A program made the translations under genes and the position numbers. Under the pieces are notes generated by a model. That model was not told the DNA's origin. It saw only the letters and a list, made by a program, of their open reading frames with translations, and did no database searches. Positions 9,670-18,567 of a stretch of DNA of 64,000 nt are shown piece by piece (positions within the stretch are counted from its first letter, which is position 1; every line of letters starts with the position of its first letter). The stretch is from Saprospiraceae bacterium (GTDB lineage Bacteria > Bacteroidota > Bacteroidia > Chitinophagales > Saprospiraceae), in assembly GCA_020631355.1 (NCBI GenBank), contig JAHDHL010000006.1, positions 62,001 to 126,000 on the forward strand, written 5' to 3'.

Positions 9670-10338
9670 TTACTTTTCTTTTTCTCGTTCAAATTTAATG
9701 GAGGCCTTTTCATCCCTTGGCATCAACAAGGACATCGTCGTAATCATCTTATTCAGTTGGGTAGAATCTGAAGACAAATAATAATTACGGATGACGTTAT
9801 TGGTGTCCACCAGAATCAGGGCCTGGTCTATGGTGCCTACTATTTTTTCCAAGGAATCGGGCATGATGAAAGCATCATTCCTTAATGAAGCAACTTCACT
9901 ACTATCGCCGAATGCGAATGACCACTTTACCGGATCAATTCCCTGCTCTATGATTTCTGAACCGAATGTAACCGAATCCCTTACGGACGATTCTATGGTC
10001 AGGAATAAAACATCTGGATTATCAATGAACTGGTCGTACACATATTTCATACCGTCAAAGGAAGGTTCTTTTCCTTGGGTATCGGAAAAGTTAACCACAG
10101 ATAATTTCTTATCATACTTCTTATCGGTAACAAGGGTTCCGTCCGGTTCATTCAGTTGGAATGCTGGCATATTGCCATATTCACCCAAACTCTTCATGAT
10201 TCCTCGATAAAAATTAGCACCACTATTCAGATAGTACCAAGACATCGCCGGAAAAATGATGAGCATGAATAACAGAACAATATTAATAAGAATTTTCTTC
10301 GCCCTACTTGGTGGTTTATACTCCATGATTGTATTCAT
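9670..10338 (-). CDS. SCO1/SenC-like protein lacking the copper-binding residues
   Basis: The 222-residue protein has one N-terminal membrane anchor (~14-36) and a thioredoxin-like domain of the SCO/AhpC type: FQLNEPDG (~60-67), VVNFSDTQGKEP (81-92), and IDQALILVDTNN (170-181) where SCO proteins have IDH..xYLVDPDG. The CxxxC that normally follows the FFF/NF strand is replaced, the conserved His of the later motif is Gln172, and the whole protein contains no cysteine. It cannot be a classical copper chaperone, although it keeps the SCO position next to oxidase genes. M1 (10338) or M5 (10326) could be the start. A promoter of its own is at 10359-10366. Confidence 0.8.
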   Translation of the reverse strand: MNTIMEYKPPSRAKKILINIVLLFMLIIFPAMSWYYLNSGANFYRGIMKSLGEYGNMPAFQLNEPDGTLVTDKKYDKKLSVVNFSDTQGKEPSFDGMKYVYDQFIDNPDVLFLTIESSVRDSVTFGSEIIEQGIDPVKWSFAFGDSSEVASLRNDAFIMPDSLEKIVGTIDQALILVDTNNVIRNYYLSSDSTQLNKMITTMSLLMPRDEKASIKFEREKEK

Positions 10339-10358
10339 TTCTCTTACAAACGGAACAA

Positions 10359-10366
10359 CAAAGATA
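10359..10366 (-). promoter_or_regulatory. -7 box of the SCO/DUF420 unit
   Basis: Minus-strand TATCTTTG exactly matches the Bacteroidota -7 consensus TAnnTTTG. It lies 20-odd bases before the SCO-like start and just downstream of the terminator at 10410-10437, so the three assembly genes can be transcribed independently. No good TTG was found at -33. Confidence 0.6.
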
Positions 10367-10409
10367 CATCACTGTTTGTCGGAATCATGTAATATTTAGG
10401 AAGGGATAT

Positions 10410-10437
10410 AAAAAAAGGCGGGATTATTCATCCCGCC
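10410..10437 (-). terminator. Terminator at the end of the act-cta operon
   Basis: On the minus strand a GGCGGGAT / ATCCCGCC stem (8 bp, loop 5) is followed by seven T residues. It starts 24 bases after the stop codon of the subunit IV gene. Confidence 0.85.
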
Positions 10438-10460
10438 TCATTTATTTCTATAAGAACCGA

Positions 10461-10913
10461 TTAGTGGTTATCATCTGAATGATTACCCTGTACATCTTCT
10501 TCCTTGATTTCCTTGACATCATCAGCATCGGAATCAATGAAGTACTGATCTGATTCGATGGCATTCTTTTCCTTAACCAATTCTCTACTTTCTCCCCATC
10601 TGTTTCCCTCCTGGAAGAATGCGATGATGGCCCAAACCAATAAAAGGGTTGGTAAAAGTACACTCATGGCCAAACCTTTCACCTCATGCTTCATGTGCAT
10701 GAATTCATATACGATGAAATATGCCTTGTATATGGAAAGGATGATGATAATCAAACCTACAACATAGGCCACCCAAGTAATGTCCTCCATACCTGCAATG
10801 ATATGGCCCTTGCCGAATAGTGAGAAGATTACCTCAATCAGGGTTACAACTGCCAATAGTAGCATTCCCTTGAATACTTTCTTTTTGGCGTCTTCATAAC
10901 TCTCATGTCCCAT
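10461..10913 (-). CDS. Cytochrome c oxidase subunit IV family protein
   Basis: The 150-residue protein has three membrane helices: FKGMLLLAVVTLIEVIFSLF (14-33), one near 46-67, and VLLPTLLLVWAIIAFF (84-99). A long acidic tail (about 50 residues, ending DVQGNHSDDNH) follows. Size, topology and the position right after subunit III match the prokaryotic subunit IV (COX4_pro/CtaF-like), a non-catalytic subunit that stabilises CuB in caa3/bo3 oxidases. It is the last gene of the act-cta operon. The acidic His/Asp-containing tail is longer than in the short family members. Assignment rests on topology and position more than on sequence identity. Confidence 0.85.
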   Translation of the reverse strand: MGHESYEDAKKKVFKGMLLLAVVTLIEVIFSLFGKGHIIAGMEDITWVAYVVGLIIIILSIYKAYFIVYEFMHMKHEVKGLAMSVLLPTLLLVWAIIAFFQEGNRWGESRELVKEKNAIESDQYFIDSDADDVKEIKEEDVQGNHSDDNH

Positions 10914-10963
10914 TGATATATCTTTTTATTGTTATTAACTTTATAATCTAGGATGAAACGGAA

Positions 10964-11965
10964 TTAAAGTAGATAGAATACTAGGAATACGAATACCCAC
11001 ACCAAATCTACAAAGTGCCAGTATAATCCAATCTTTTCTACCATCTCATATCCATTCTTTCTCTCTGCATACAACCCACTCATTACATTTACCATGATAA
11101 TAAGTAGGAAAACAACACCTGAGAATACGTGGAATCCATGGAATCCGGTAATGAAGAAGAACAAAGCACCAAATGCCTTAGGTCCCATTTGTTCGGACAT
11201 GACCTGTCCCTCATTTTCTCCCTCTATTGCCTTGAATTTCTTAAGGATGTATCCCTCCTTATTGATACGATATCCCGGGAAATCGACATACTCGTCCATT
11301 TTTCCATCTTTCATATCAACAGTAAGGCTGTATTCTCCATCATACGAACCATGTGAATGATCTTCCTCACCATGTCCATGATGACCAGCACCTGCCAAAT
11401 GCATCAGATAGCCGTCTCCACCATCAAAGGTATCATCTGAAAGTGTACCATCCGGGTGTAGATATTGTCCGGCAATCGTATGAGTTCCAAAAGGATTCTT
11501 AGTTACTGTCATGTGCTCCACAGCAATCAGATTGCTCCACTCCCAAGCCTGACAGCCAAGGAATCCAAGACCACCAAGAATGGTCAGGAGCATCCAAAAT
11601 GAAACTCCACCTTGATTTTCCCTGTGTCCTTCCTGTACCGCACGAACCATCGTTACGGAACTGATGATCAAAAGGAATGACATGAATGTAACGAAGATCA
11701 ATGGTGCATGACCTCCGGGGAAATATTCATGAATACCAAATGGTGCCGTAGAGAATACGGAATCTGGAATCGGCCATGTAGGAGAACTGAATCTCAATGC
11801 TCCATAAGCAATCAGGAAACCAGCGAATGTAAAGGCATCCGATAGTAGGAAGTACCACATCATCAGCTTACCGTAGCTGGCTTTCATAGGCGGTTTACCA
11901 CCTGACCAAGAGTCGTCTTGCATTGCAACTTCTTCCTCTATTAGCGTATCGTGATCGTGAGCCAT
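10964..11965 (-). CDS. ctaE: Cytochrome c oxidase subunit III (long form)
   Basis: The product is 333 residues. The N-terminus carries YGKLMMWYFLLSDAFTFAGF, and the C-terminal helices contain FFITGFHGFHVFSGV and GLYWHFVDLVWVFVFLVFYLL, the signature helices of heme-copper oxidase subunit III. Between helix 3-4 (~150) and FGALFFFITG (~260) there is a ~100-residue soluble insertion with a His-rich part (GAGHHGHGEEDHSHG, residues about 192-206) not found in the standard ~200-residue subunit. This part is periplasmic or cytosolic depending on topology. The gene follows the shorter subunit III paralogue by 34 bases in the operon. Confidence 0.93.
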   Translation of the reverse strand: MAHDHDTLIEEEVAMQDDSWSGGKPPMKASYGKLMMWYFLLSDAFTFAGFLIAYGALRFSSPTWPIPDSVFSTAPFGIHEYFPGGHAPLIFVTFMSFLLIISSVTMVRAVQEGHRENQGGVSFWMLLTILGGLGFLGCQAWEWSNLIAVEHMTVTKNPFGTHTIAGQYLHPDGTLSDDTFDGGDGYLMHLAGAGHHGHGEEDHSHGSYDGEYSLTVDMKDGKMDEYVDFPGYRINKEGYILKKFKAIEGENEGQVMSEQMGPKAFGALFFFITGFHGFHVFSGVVFLLIIMVNVMSGLYAERKNGYEMVEKIGLYWHFVDLVWVFVFLVFYLL

Positions 11966-11999
11966 TATGACTAAATATTTTTAAATGTCTGTTTATAAA

Positions 12000-12581
12000 T
12001 TATAGTGTCATCATAAAGAACACTAATAAATAAATCCATAGAATATCCACAAAGTGCCAGTAAGTATAAGTCATTTCGAACCTCAACTTTCTGGTTTCAG
12101 TTACTTTGTGTGGTAATGTAAAAGCATGCAAATTAGCCAACAACAAGGCTCCGATACCCCCTAAAACGTGGGCAGCATGAAGACCTGTTATGATAATTAT
12201 CGTAGCACCTGATGCATTACCATCCAAGTAAATCCCATCTTGGTTCATTTGGTCCCAACCGACAAGTTGGAAATACACAAACAATACCCCAAGAATCAGG
12301 GATGCCAACATCAACATCCTATACCCTAACGTATTTCCTTTCTTAAATAAGAAGTAGGAAACATGAAGGGTAATACTACTCAAAACAATAATTGCTGTAC
12401 TAGTGTAAAAGGCAGATGGTAATTCGAATTGAAGCCAATTACCTGATGCTTGTCTAACCAGATAAAAACTGGTCATCGCGGCAAACATCATACACAAGGA
12501 GCCCATCGCCACCCAAAGACTAAATTTCTTCGGATGAATCTTGCTTCTATTGTTTTGGTATTGCATTGATCTTGCATTCAT
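12000..12581 (-). CDS. Second cytochrome c oxidase subunit III homologue
   Basis: This 193-residue, five-helix protein is of the subunit III/CyoC type. The signature GLHAAHVLGGIGALLLANLH (about 132-151) contains the conserved paired histidines, and the terminal helix YTYWHFVDILWIYLLVFFMM matches the end of the long paralogue at 10964. Length is typical for the compact bacterial subunit III. Tandem compact and long subunit III genes are a recurrent Bacteroidota arrangement, in which the pair contributes to one oxidase. Start M1 or M6 are both possible. It lies 11 bases after ctaB. Confidence 0.92.
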   Translation of the reverse strand: MNARSMQYQNNRSKIHPKKFSLWVAMGSLCMMFAAMTSFYLVRQASGNWLQFELPSAFYTSTAIIVLSSITLHVSYFLFKKGNTLGYRMLMLASLILGVLFVYFQLVGWDQMNQDGIYLDGNASGATIIIITGLHAAHVLGGIGALLLANLHAFTLPHKVTETRKLRFEMTYTYWHFVDILWIYLLVFFMMTL

Positions 12582-12592
12582 ATTTCAAAACT

Positions 12593-13489
12593 TTAGACCA
12601 TAAATTGCTCTATCATCATCGCTCCCATGAATAGGGGTAGATAGAAGAAAGAACTGAACATAACGGTTAAAGCTGATTTTCTCGTTTGCTTTTCACTAAA
12701 AGCATAACAAAGCCACATATAAACCATGGTCATCAAGGACATCAATACCAGATTGATAATTCCTATGTATCCAAAGTAATACAATCCTCCCACTATTGGG
12801 AGAAGAAATGTGGCATGTATTAAGGACTGGATTCCCAATGTAGCAGCATTGGCATCATCAGCGATGATTTTGAATCCGGCTTTTCTGTAATCTTCCTTAG
12901 CGAGTTCAGCAATAGCCCAAAAATGGGGGAATTGCCAGAAAAACATCATTCCGAATAGAAGTAATCCTAAAGGAGTGATGGTTCCCTCAAAGGCTACACA
13001 ACCAATCAGAGCCGGCATGGCTCCGGGAATTGCACCAATCGTAACAGATACTGGTGAAACCCTCTTGATAGGCGTATAAATAAATGAGTATAACAATAGG
13101 GAAATAGCACCCAACAAACCAGCCCATGGATTCAGCATGGCTAGGAGTGTGATACCAATCACACTCATCCATCCGGCATTCATCACTGCTTGGGAAATCG
13201 TCATCCTACCCTGTGGCATAGGACGATTTTTTGTCCTATCCATCATCTTATCAAAGTCCTTTTCGAGTACTTGATTCAATGTATTGGAAGCGCCCGTAAC
13301 TAGGAAACCACCCAAGGCAAGCACAACTACCTGTTTCAATGAACCCCAACCGCCCGCAGCAATGAAATATGCCAATACTGCTGATACAACAACCATCAGG
13401 TTCAGGCGGAATTTCACCAACTGCTTGAAGTCATCCACTCTGGTCGCGAGTGAAGTCCATTCGTTTTGATATGTAGTAGGCTTAGCCAA
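12593..13489 (-). CDS. ctaB: Protoheme IX farnesyltransferase (heme O synthase)
   Basis: The 298-residue integral membrane prenyltransferase transfers a farnesyl group to heme b to give heme O, the precursor of heme A. It has the UbiA-superfamily Asp-rich motif NTLNQVLEKDFDKMMDRTKNR (residues ~86-106), the second motif YTPIKRVSPVSVTIGAIPGA (~140-160), and FGMMFFWQFPHFWAIAELAKEDYRKAGFK, diagnostic for CtaB/CyoE. Nine or so helices and length are normal. It sits between ctaD and the subunit III genes, 26 bases after the ctaD stop. Heme A synthase (ctaA) is not in this window. Confidence 0.96.
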   Translation of the reverse strand: MAKPTTYQNEWTSLATRVDDFKQLVKFRLNLMVVVSAVLAYFIAAGGWGSLKQVVVLALGGFLVTGASNTLNQVLEKDFDKMMDRTKNRPMPQGRMTISQAVMNAGWMSVIGITLLAMLNPWAGLLGAISLLLYSFIYTPIKRVSPVSVTIGAIPGAMPALIGCVAFEGTITPLGLLLFGMMFFWQFPHFWAIAELAKEDYRKAGFKIIADDANAATLGIQSLIHATFLLPIVGGLYYFGYIGIINLVLMSLMTMVYMWLCYAFSEKQTRKSALTVMFSSFFYLPLFMGAMMIEQFMV

Positions 13490-13515
13490 TTCTATTGTTA
13501 TCTACTAATTTTGAA

Positions 13516-15378
13516 TTAATGTGCGTGTTCCTCGTCGAATAATTTCTCCTCATCAGAAACAGGTTCGATTTGAGGAATATACTCACGACCACCTTTACCA
13601 TAATCATATGCACCACGGTGTACAGCAGGGATTCCACCAGGCCAGTTACCGTGACCAGCATTAATTGGTGTAGTCCATTCTAATGTAGTAGCACCATATG
13701 GGTTTCTTGTCGTTTGCTTCTTACCATAGAAAATACTGTAGAAGAAGTTCACGATAAAGATGATTTGGAAACCGAATGTAATGATAGCTGCAATGGTGAT
13801 GAACTGATTCGTTTCAGCAAACTGACTTGAAAAATCAAAAGTTGTGAAAGAATAGTAACGTCTTGGTACACCAGCCATACCTAGGTAGTGCATTGGCCAG
13901 AATACTGCGTAAGCACCAATCATTGTACCCCAGAAGTGGATCTTACCCAATGTATCGTTCATAAAACGACCATACATCTTAGGGAACCAGTGATAAACCC
14001 CTGCAAACATTCCAAAGAATGCAGCAACACCCATTACGATGTGGAAGTGAGCCACTACGAAGTAAGTATCGTGCATTGGAATATCAATTGCTGAGTTTCC
14101 AAGGAAAATACCTGTCAAACCACCAGAGATGAACAAGGAAACGAATCCGATAGCGAACAGCATACCCGGATTGAATCGGATGTTACCTCCATATAATGTC
14201 GCAATCCAGTTGAACACCTTTACAGCGGATGGTACCGCAATAATCAGTGTAAAGATTACGAAGATATTCGAGATGAATGGATTCACACCTGCCATGAACA
14301 TGTGGTGGGCCCATACGATGAATGAAAGGAATGCGATAGCTAGGATGGATAATACCATAGCCTGGTAACCAAAAATCGGTTTCCTTGAATTCACTGCCAA
14401 TACTTCTGATACCAATCCCATCGCTGGCAATATGATAATATATACCTCAGGGTGTCCTAGGAACCAGAAAAGGTGTTGGTATAGGATAGGTGAACCTCCC
14501 ACTTGCTCCAATGCCTGACCTCCTACGAAGATTTCGTTAAGGAAGAAACTGGTACCCAATTCCCTATCACACATTACTAGGAACAATCCTGAAACCAATA
14601 CTGGGAATGATAAAAGACCCAATATAGCTGTGATAAAGAATGCCCAGATAGTTAATGGCATTCTCCAAAGGCTCATACCTTTGGTACGAAGATTCAATAC
14701 TGTTGTAATATAGTTGATACCTCCAAGTAGTACGGATACTACAAAGAATACCAAACTCAGAATCCACATGGTCATACCTGCCCCTGAACCGGAACTGGCT
14801 TGAGGCAAACCACTCAGTGGAGGATAAGCTGTCCAACCACCCGAGAATGGCCCTGTACTTAGGAACAATGATGCGAACATAATCGCTCCTGCAAGGAAAA
14901 AGAACCAATAGGAAAGCATATTCAATAGCGGAGATGCCATATCCCTTGCTCCCAATTGTAAGGGTATGAGTAGATTACTGAAAGTACCCGATAATCCCGC
15001 AGTCAGTACGAAGAATACCAGTATGGTACCGTGCATGGTTACCAATGCATAATAGAACTGTGGATCCAATGTTCCAACTCCGTCAGATACTACAATCCAT
15101 TTTCCAAGGATAGGTTTCAACCAAGCAAGACTAGCTTCTGGAAAACCTAATTGTAAACGGAAAACCAAAGACATCAGACCACCGATAACACCCCAAAACA
15201 TACCTGTAATCAGGAATTGTTTTGCAATCATCTTATGATCTTGGCTAAAGATGTAATGAGTGATGAAATTAGATTGGTATTTATCGCCATGATGATGGTC
15301 ATGGAAACCATCTTCCATTACGTCAGCGAACTTTACCTCTTCAATCAAAAACTCATCATTATGTTTCAAATCTGCCAT
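13516..15378 (-). CDS. ctaD: Cytochrome c oxidase subunit I
   Basis: This 620-residue catalytic subunit reduces O2 at the heme a3/CuB site and pumps protons. Visible signatures are the low-spin heme region (FYYALVTMHGTILVFF), WFLGHPEVYIIILPAMG with the Tyr cross-linked to the CuB His and the D-channel Glu (type A1 pattern), VWAHHMFMAGVNPF (CuB His pair) and HDTYFVVAHFHIVMG (heme ligands). The N-terminus has a short His-rich stretch (GFHDHHHGDK, residues ~23-32) not part of the core. There are twelve main helices. It follows ctaC by 54 bases and precedes ctaB. Confidence 0.98.
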   Translation of the reverse strand: MADLKHNDEFLIEEVKFADVMEDGFHDHHHGDKYQSNFITHYIFSQDHKMIAKQFLITGMFWGVIGGLMSLVFRLQLGFPEASLAWLKPILGKWIVVSDGVGTLDPQFYYALVTMHGTILVFFVLTAGLSGTFSNLLIPLQLGARDMASPLLNMLSYWFFFLAGAIMFASLFLSTGPFSGGWTAYPPLSGLPQASSGSGAGMTMWILSLVFFVVSVLLGGINYITTVLNLRTKGMSLWRMPLTIWAFFITAILGLLSFPVLVSGLFLVMCDRELGTSFFLNEIFVGGQALEQVGGSPILYQHLFWFLGHPEVYIIILPAMGLVSEVLAVNSRKPIFGYQAMVLSILAIAFLSFIVWAHHMFMAGVNPFISNIFVIFTLIIAVPSAVKVFNWIATLYGGNIRFNPGMLFAIGFVSLFISGGLTGIFLGNSAIDIPMHDTYFVVAHFHIVMGVAAFFGMFAGVYHWFPKMYGRFMNDTLGKIHFWGTMIGAYAVFWPMHYLGMAGVPRRYYSFTTFDFSSQFAETNQFITIAAIITFGFQIIFIVNFFYSIFYGKKQTTRNPYGATTLEWTTPINAGHGNWPGGIPAVHRGAYDYGKGGREYIPQIEPVSDEEKLFDEEHAH

Positions 15379-15432
15379 CTTAGAAAAAATTATCAGATCT
15401 AAATTCCAATATAGGAATGGTTATTTTAAAAT

Positions 15433-16725
15433 TTATTGTCCTGCTTCTTCCTGTTCAGGTGCATCAACTGGTGCCTCAGGAGTTTCTGGTGCAGGAGCCG
15501 GTGCTGGTGCTGCTGCATCTTCCTCTACTTCAGGAGTTGCAGGTGTAGGATCATCCGAAGGTGCTTGATCAGCTGCTTTTCTATCAGCAATCCTTTTTTC
15601 AATTGTAAGCGTAGCCTTATCCAAGAACGGATCTTCTTCTGTACCCCTGATTTCAGTTAGGTATAGAGACTTTTCCTCATTGGCTAATAACCAAGCATTA
15701 TATTCTTCAGCAGTCACAACCCTTACAATCTTACGCATACTGTAGTGTGACTTACCACAAAGTTCAGCACATGCCAACTCAAAGTTGAATTCTTCCCAAC
15801 GCTTAGGTCCGTCCGGTTCGTCTGGATCAGCAGGAACATTCCACTCCGGATATTGACTTAGGTGCTCTCTGTATTGCTCAGTAGTCATATCAGGTGTGAA
15901 CTTGAAGTAAGTAGGCATACCTGGTACAGCATCCATTTTCACAAAGAAGTGAGGAATATCAAAGTTGTGCAATACATCCCTAGAAGTAATTCTTGCACGG
16001 ATAGTTGTATTCACTGGTAGAACCAACTCATCCAAGATGATATCATCAATATTCTTAGGATCATCCCAAACCTGACCTACTTGGTTGGTTGGTGTGATGG
16101 CCTTATAATATTTCTCACCGATCTTTCCATCCATACCTGGGTGACGGAGCGTCCAAGCGAACTGCATACCTGTAGCCTCAATCTCGATGTATTCATTGTC
16201 CTTTCCTGTAACCAAACCAACAGATTCAGCTTCAGTAGAAACGTCTGACATGGTATCATTCCATACCATAAGACCGAATACTACAAGGATGGCCATTACA
16301 ACAGCAGGAATCAAAGTCCACACTACCTCCAACTTATTGTCATGAGGCATATATAATGCTACTCTACCCTCCTTTGCTCTGTATTTATATGCAAACCAGA
16401 ATAACATGATCTGAGTCAATATGAATACGATACCCGTAAAGAATAAGGTAACATTGAATAATTGCATAATATCCCTTGCATGCTGTGTTGGTAGGATATT
16501 TGGTCCATAACCCAACATGTAAGGAGCATAATAAATGGCTGACGCCACTGAATACACAAGGAATCCAACCATGAAAAGAATCATCATCCTTGCATTGAAC
16601 TCGTTCTTATCGTGTTCAGCTTGCTTCTCTCCTCGTAACCTTGCAGCTACTTCAGTGATATTTCCGATTTGTACGACGATGACAATGATGAAAACCAAAA
16701 TCAACGTGCCTACTACATACATCAT
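15433..16725 (-). CDS. ctaC: Cytochrome c oxidase subunit II with extra helices and Ala/Pro-rich tail
   Basis: The 430-residue subunit accepts electrons from cytochrome c through CuA. The binuclear CuA site is present: CAELCGKSHYSMRK (C-x3-C-x3-H-x2-M, about residues 314-327) with an upstream His in RDVLHNFDIPHFF. There appear to be four membrane helices (1-20, ~49-70, ~90-112, ~132-155) where the usual subunit II has two. The last ~60 residues are acidic and Ala/Pro-rich. There is no fused cytochrome c domain. It is the first oxidase gene after the act genes, about 105 bases downstream of actF. Confidence 0.95.
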   Translation of the reverse strand: MMYVVGTLILVFIIVIVVQIGNITEVAARLRGEKQAEHDKNEFNARMMILFMVGFLVYSVASAIYYAPYMLGYGPNILPTQHARDIMQLFNVTLFFTGIVFILTQIMLFWFAYKYRAKEGRVALYMPHDNKLEVVWTLIPAVVMAILVVFGLMVWNDTMSDVSTEAESVGLVTGKDNEYIEIEATGMQFAWTLRHPGMDGKIGEKYYKAITPTNQVGQVWDDPKNIDDIILDELVLPVNTTIRARITSRDVLHNFDIPHFFVKMDAVPGMPTYFKFTPDMTTEQYREHLSQYPEWNVPADPDEPDGPKRWEEFNFELACAELCGKSHYSMRKIVRVVTAEEYNAWLLANEEKSLYLTEIRGTEEDPFLDKATLTIEKRIADRKAADQAPSDDPTPATPEVEEDAAAPAPAPAPETPEAPVDAPEQEEAGQ

Positions 16726-16829
16726 GATGAATAAAATTAATTTTTAATATCGCTCCTCAAAATTACTAATAGGTAAACTGAAAAGCCTTATTTATGTTTT
16801 CAGACCTGACTTGTTTAGACAGAATCTAA

Positions 16830-18527
16830 TTAGTGGTGTCCACCATCTTCCATGTTTCCACCACCATAACCAACATGGTGATGTAAACTCTCATCCAAAT
16901 AAGGATCATTCTTAGGTACCAAAGCTGCCTTTGCCAATGAAGTGAATACTACAAAGTAGAAGAATGCTAAGAAACCAATGAATGTACCCAATTCTAATAA
17001 ACCAGGAACTGTGAAACCCATTCTGAATTCAGTATCATGGTGGTGTCCGTCATGACCACCGTGATCTCCATGCTCACCTCCGTGGTGACCTGCATGATCA
17101 TCACCATGATGGTCGTCATGGTGACCATCGCTATGATGCTCATCATGATGTCCGTCCGCACCGTGATCATCGGAATGACCATCCTCGTGTGCCTCCTCTC
17201 CGTGATGATGATGCTCGTCTGCATTAGCAGCATCTTCGTCATGGTGGTGGTGCTCACCATCAGCATGTGCTTCATCTCCATGAGCATGGTCTGCATCATC
17301 GTGAGCATGATTGTCATCTTGGAAATTCGTTAACATGGCTGTAGCATCTGAATTCGGAGCCTCATTCAAGAATCCTGTCTCGCTATGGTCATCAGCATGT
17401 CCATGATCACCTGCACACTGATAAGAGTGCCACATGTGCTCAGTATGAAGTGCACCAGGCTTAATCATTTGGAAGAAATCCCACCAGTGTCCGAAAAGAA
17501 CCAATACACAGACGAAAGTCAGGATACCGAACTTACGCTTTGCATCATTCCTTACCAATACCAAAAGTGGTAAAGCAAAGTTCATGACAAGATTAGCCCA
17601 GAACAATAATGGATAATCATTCATTCTTCCATCGAAATATATTGTTTCCTCACCTACGTTAGCATACCAGATTAACATGAATTGAGAGAACCAAAGGTAT
17701 GTCCAGAAGATAGAGAAACCGAATAGGTACTTACCCAAATCGTGGATATGCTCACCACTGATATATGAGAAGTAGCCCCTTCCTTTCAAATAAATAATCG
17801 TTAGGATTAACAATGCCACAGCACTCACTAACCAACTAGCTGTTGCATACCATGCAAACATGGTACTATACCAGTGAGAGTCAATTGACATCACCCACAA
17901 CCAAATCAAGGCAGCACTTGTAAAACCACCGAATGGCATGAAGAAAGCAGAAACCAACTTCATCTTCTTGTGGTGGGAATAGGACTCATCGCCATTGGCA
18001 TCCTCACTTAGGGACAACCTACGGAACATGATAACACAAGCATACCATAAACCACCGAATACCAATGTGGCTCCCAAATAGAATGAAGAATTCAAGAATC
18101 CTGCCTTTGAACCAATAATTGGATCAAAACATTCTGATGCCTCGTCAGTGATGTTAGGGAAATTCCAGTGGTATATATGGTGCATTCCTAACTGGGAACC
18201 CAACCAAATCAATAGAATGGAAACCAAACCGAAAATCAAGAACTGAGCCTTGGCTTCTAGTAATCTTTTCCATACAGTATGCCATCCCGAATAAGCCAAA
18301 ACCTTGGCTGCCAAAAGGAACATTGAGATGAATGCAATACCTGTAAAGAAAACGGTATTGTGTAGGAAATTGGTCCAGAATCTCAGGTGATGGTCATCAC
18401 TACCCTGAAAATAGGTTATAGCAAGACAAATCACACCCAGACCCATCAGTCCACCCAAGACAGATTTCTCCCTGCCTGTGAACTCAAACTTCTCTGAAAT
18501 ATCAATATCTTTAGTATGGTGGCCCAT
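16830..18527 (-). CDS. actF: Alternative complex III subunit ActF with His-rich loop
   Basis: The 565-residue polytopic membrane protein fits the ActF position and type (quinol:cytochrome c oxidoreductase membrane subunit). Around ten helices are visible in residues ~25-360 (for example LGVICLAITYF and FGISFFWTYLWF-like stretches) and one terminal helix (FIGFLAFFYFVVFTSLA). Between helix ~10 and the last helix lies a loop of about 100 residues (about 398-498) made mostly of His, Asp, Glu, Gly and Ala with 33 histidines. The C-terminus also has HHHVGYGGGNMEDGGHH. The family's core function is structural/quinone-side support of ACIII. The loop could bind metal ions or be a flexible acidic tether; that is inference. 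It lies 40 bases after actE. Confidence 0.9.
   Translation of the reverse strand: MGHHTKDIDISEKFEFTGREKSVLGGLMGLGVICLAITYFQGSDDHHLRFWTNFLHNTVFFTGIAFISMFLLAAKVLAYSGWHTVWKRLLEAKAQFLIFGLVSILLIWLGSQLGMHHIYHWNFPNITDEASECFDPIIGSKAGFLNSSFYLGATLVFGGLWYACVIMFRRLSLSEDANGDESYSHHKKMKLVSAFFMPFGGFTSAALIWLWVMSIDSHWYSTMFAWYATASWLVSAVALLILTIIYLKGRGYFSYISGEHIHDLGKYLFGFSIFWTYLWFSQFMLIWYANVGEETIYFDGRMNDYPLLFWANLVMNFALPLLVLVRNDAKRKFGILTFVCVLVLFGHWWDFFQMIKPGALHTEHMWHSYQCAGDHGHADDHSETGFLNEAPNSDATAMLTNFQDDNHAHDDADHAHGDEAHADGEHHHHDEDAANADEHHHHGEEAHEDGHSDDHGADGHHDEHHSDGHHDDHHGDDHAGHHGGEHGDHGGHDGHHHDTEFRMGFTVPGLLELGTFIGFLAFFYFVVFTSLAKAALVPKNDPYLDESLHHHVGYGGGNMEDGGHH
17034..17335 (-). repeat. Low-complexity His/Asp-coding stretch inside actF
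   Basis: About 300 bases consist of imperfect runs of CAT/CAC, GAT/GAC, GAA and GGT codons. They encode a loop with 33 His in about 95 residues, organised in irregular HHHH, DGHHDDHH and GHH blocks. Slippage-prone repeats of this kind often vary in length between strains. Confidence 0.85.
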
Positions 18528-18567
18528 TATATATTATATTATAAAGCTTCTAAAGTTTGTTTCTAGT

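Noticed and set aside
17037-17333. Long methionine/isoleucine-rich frames on the plus strand and in the other minus frame
   Set aside because: They are mirror readings of the His/Asp-codon repeats of actF (CAT/GAT gives ATG/ATC in other frames).
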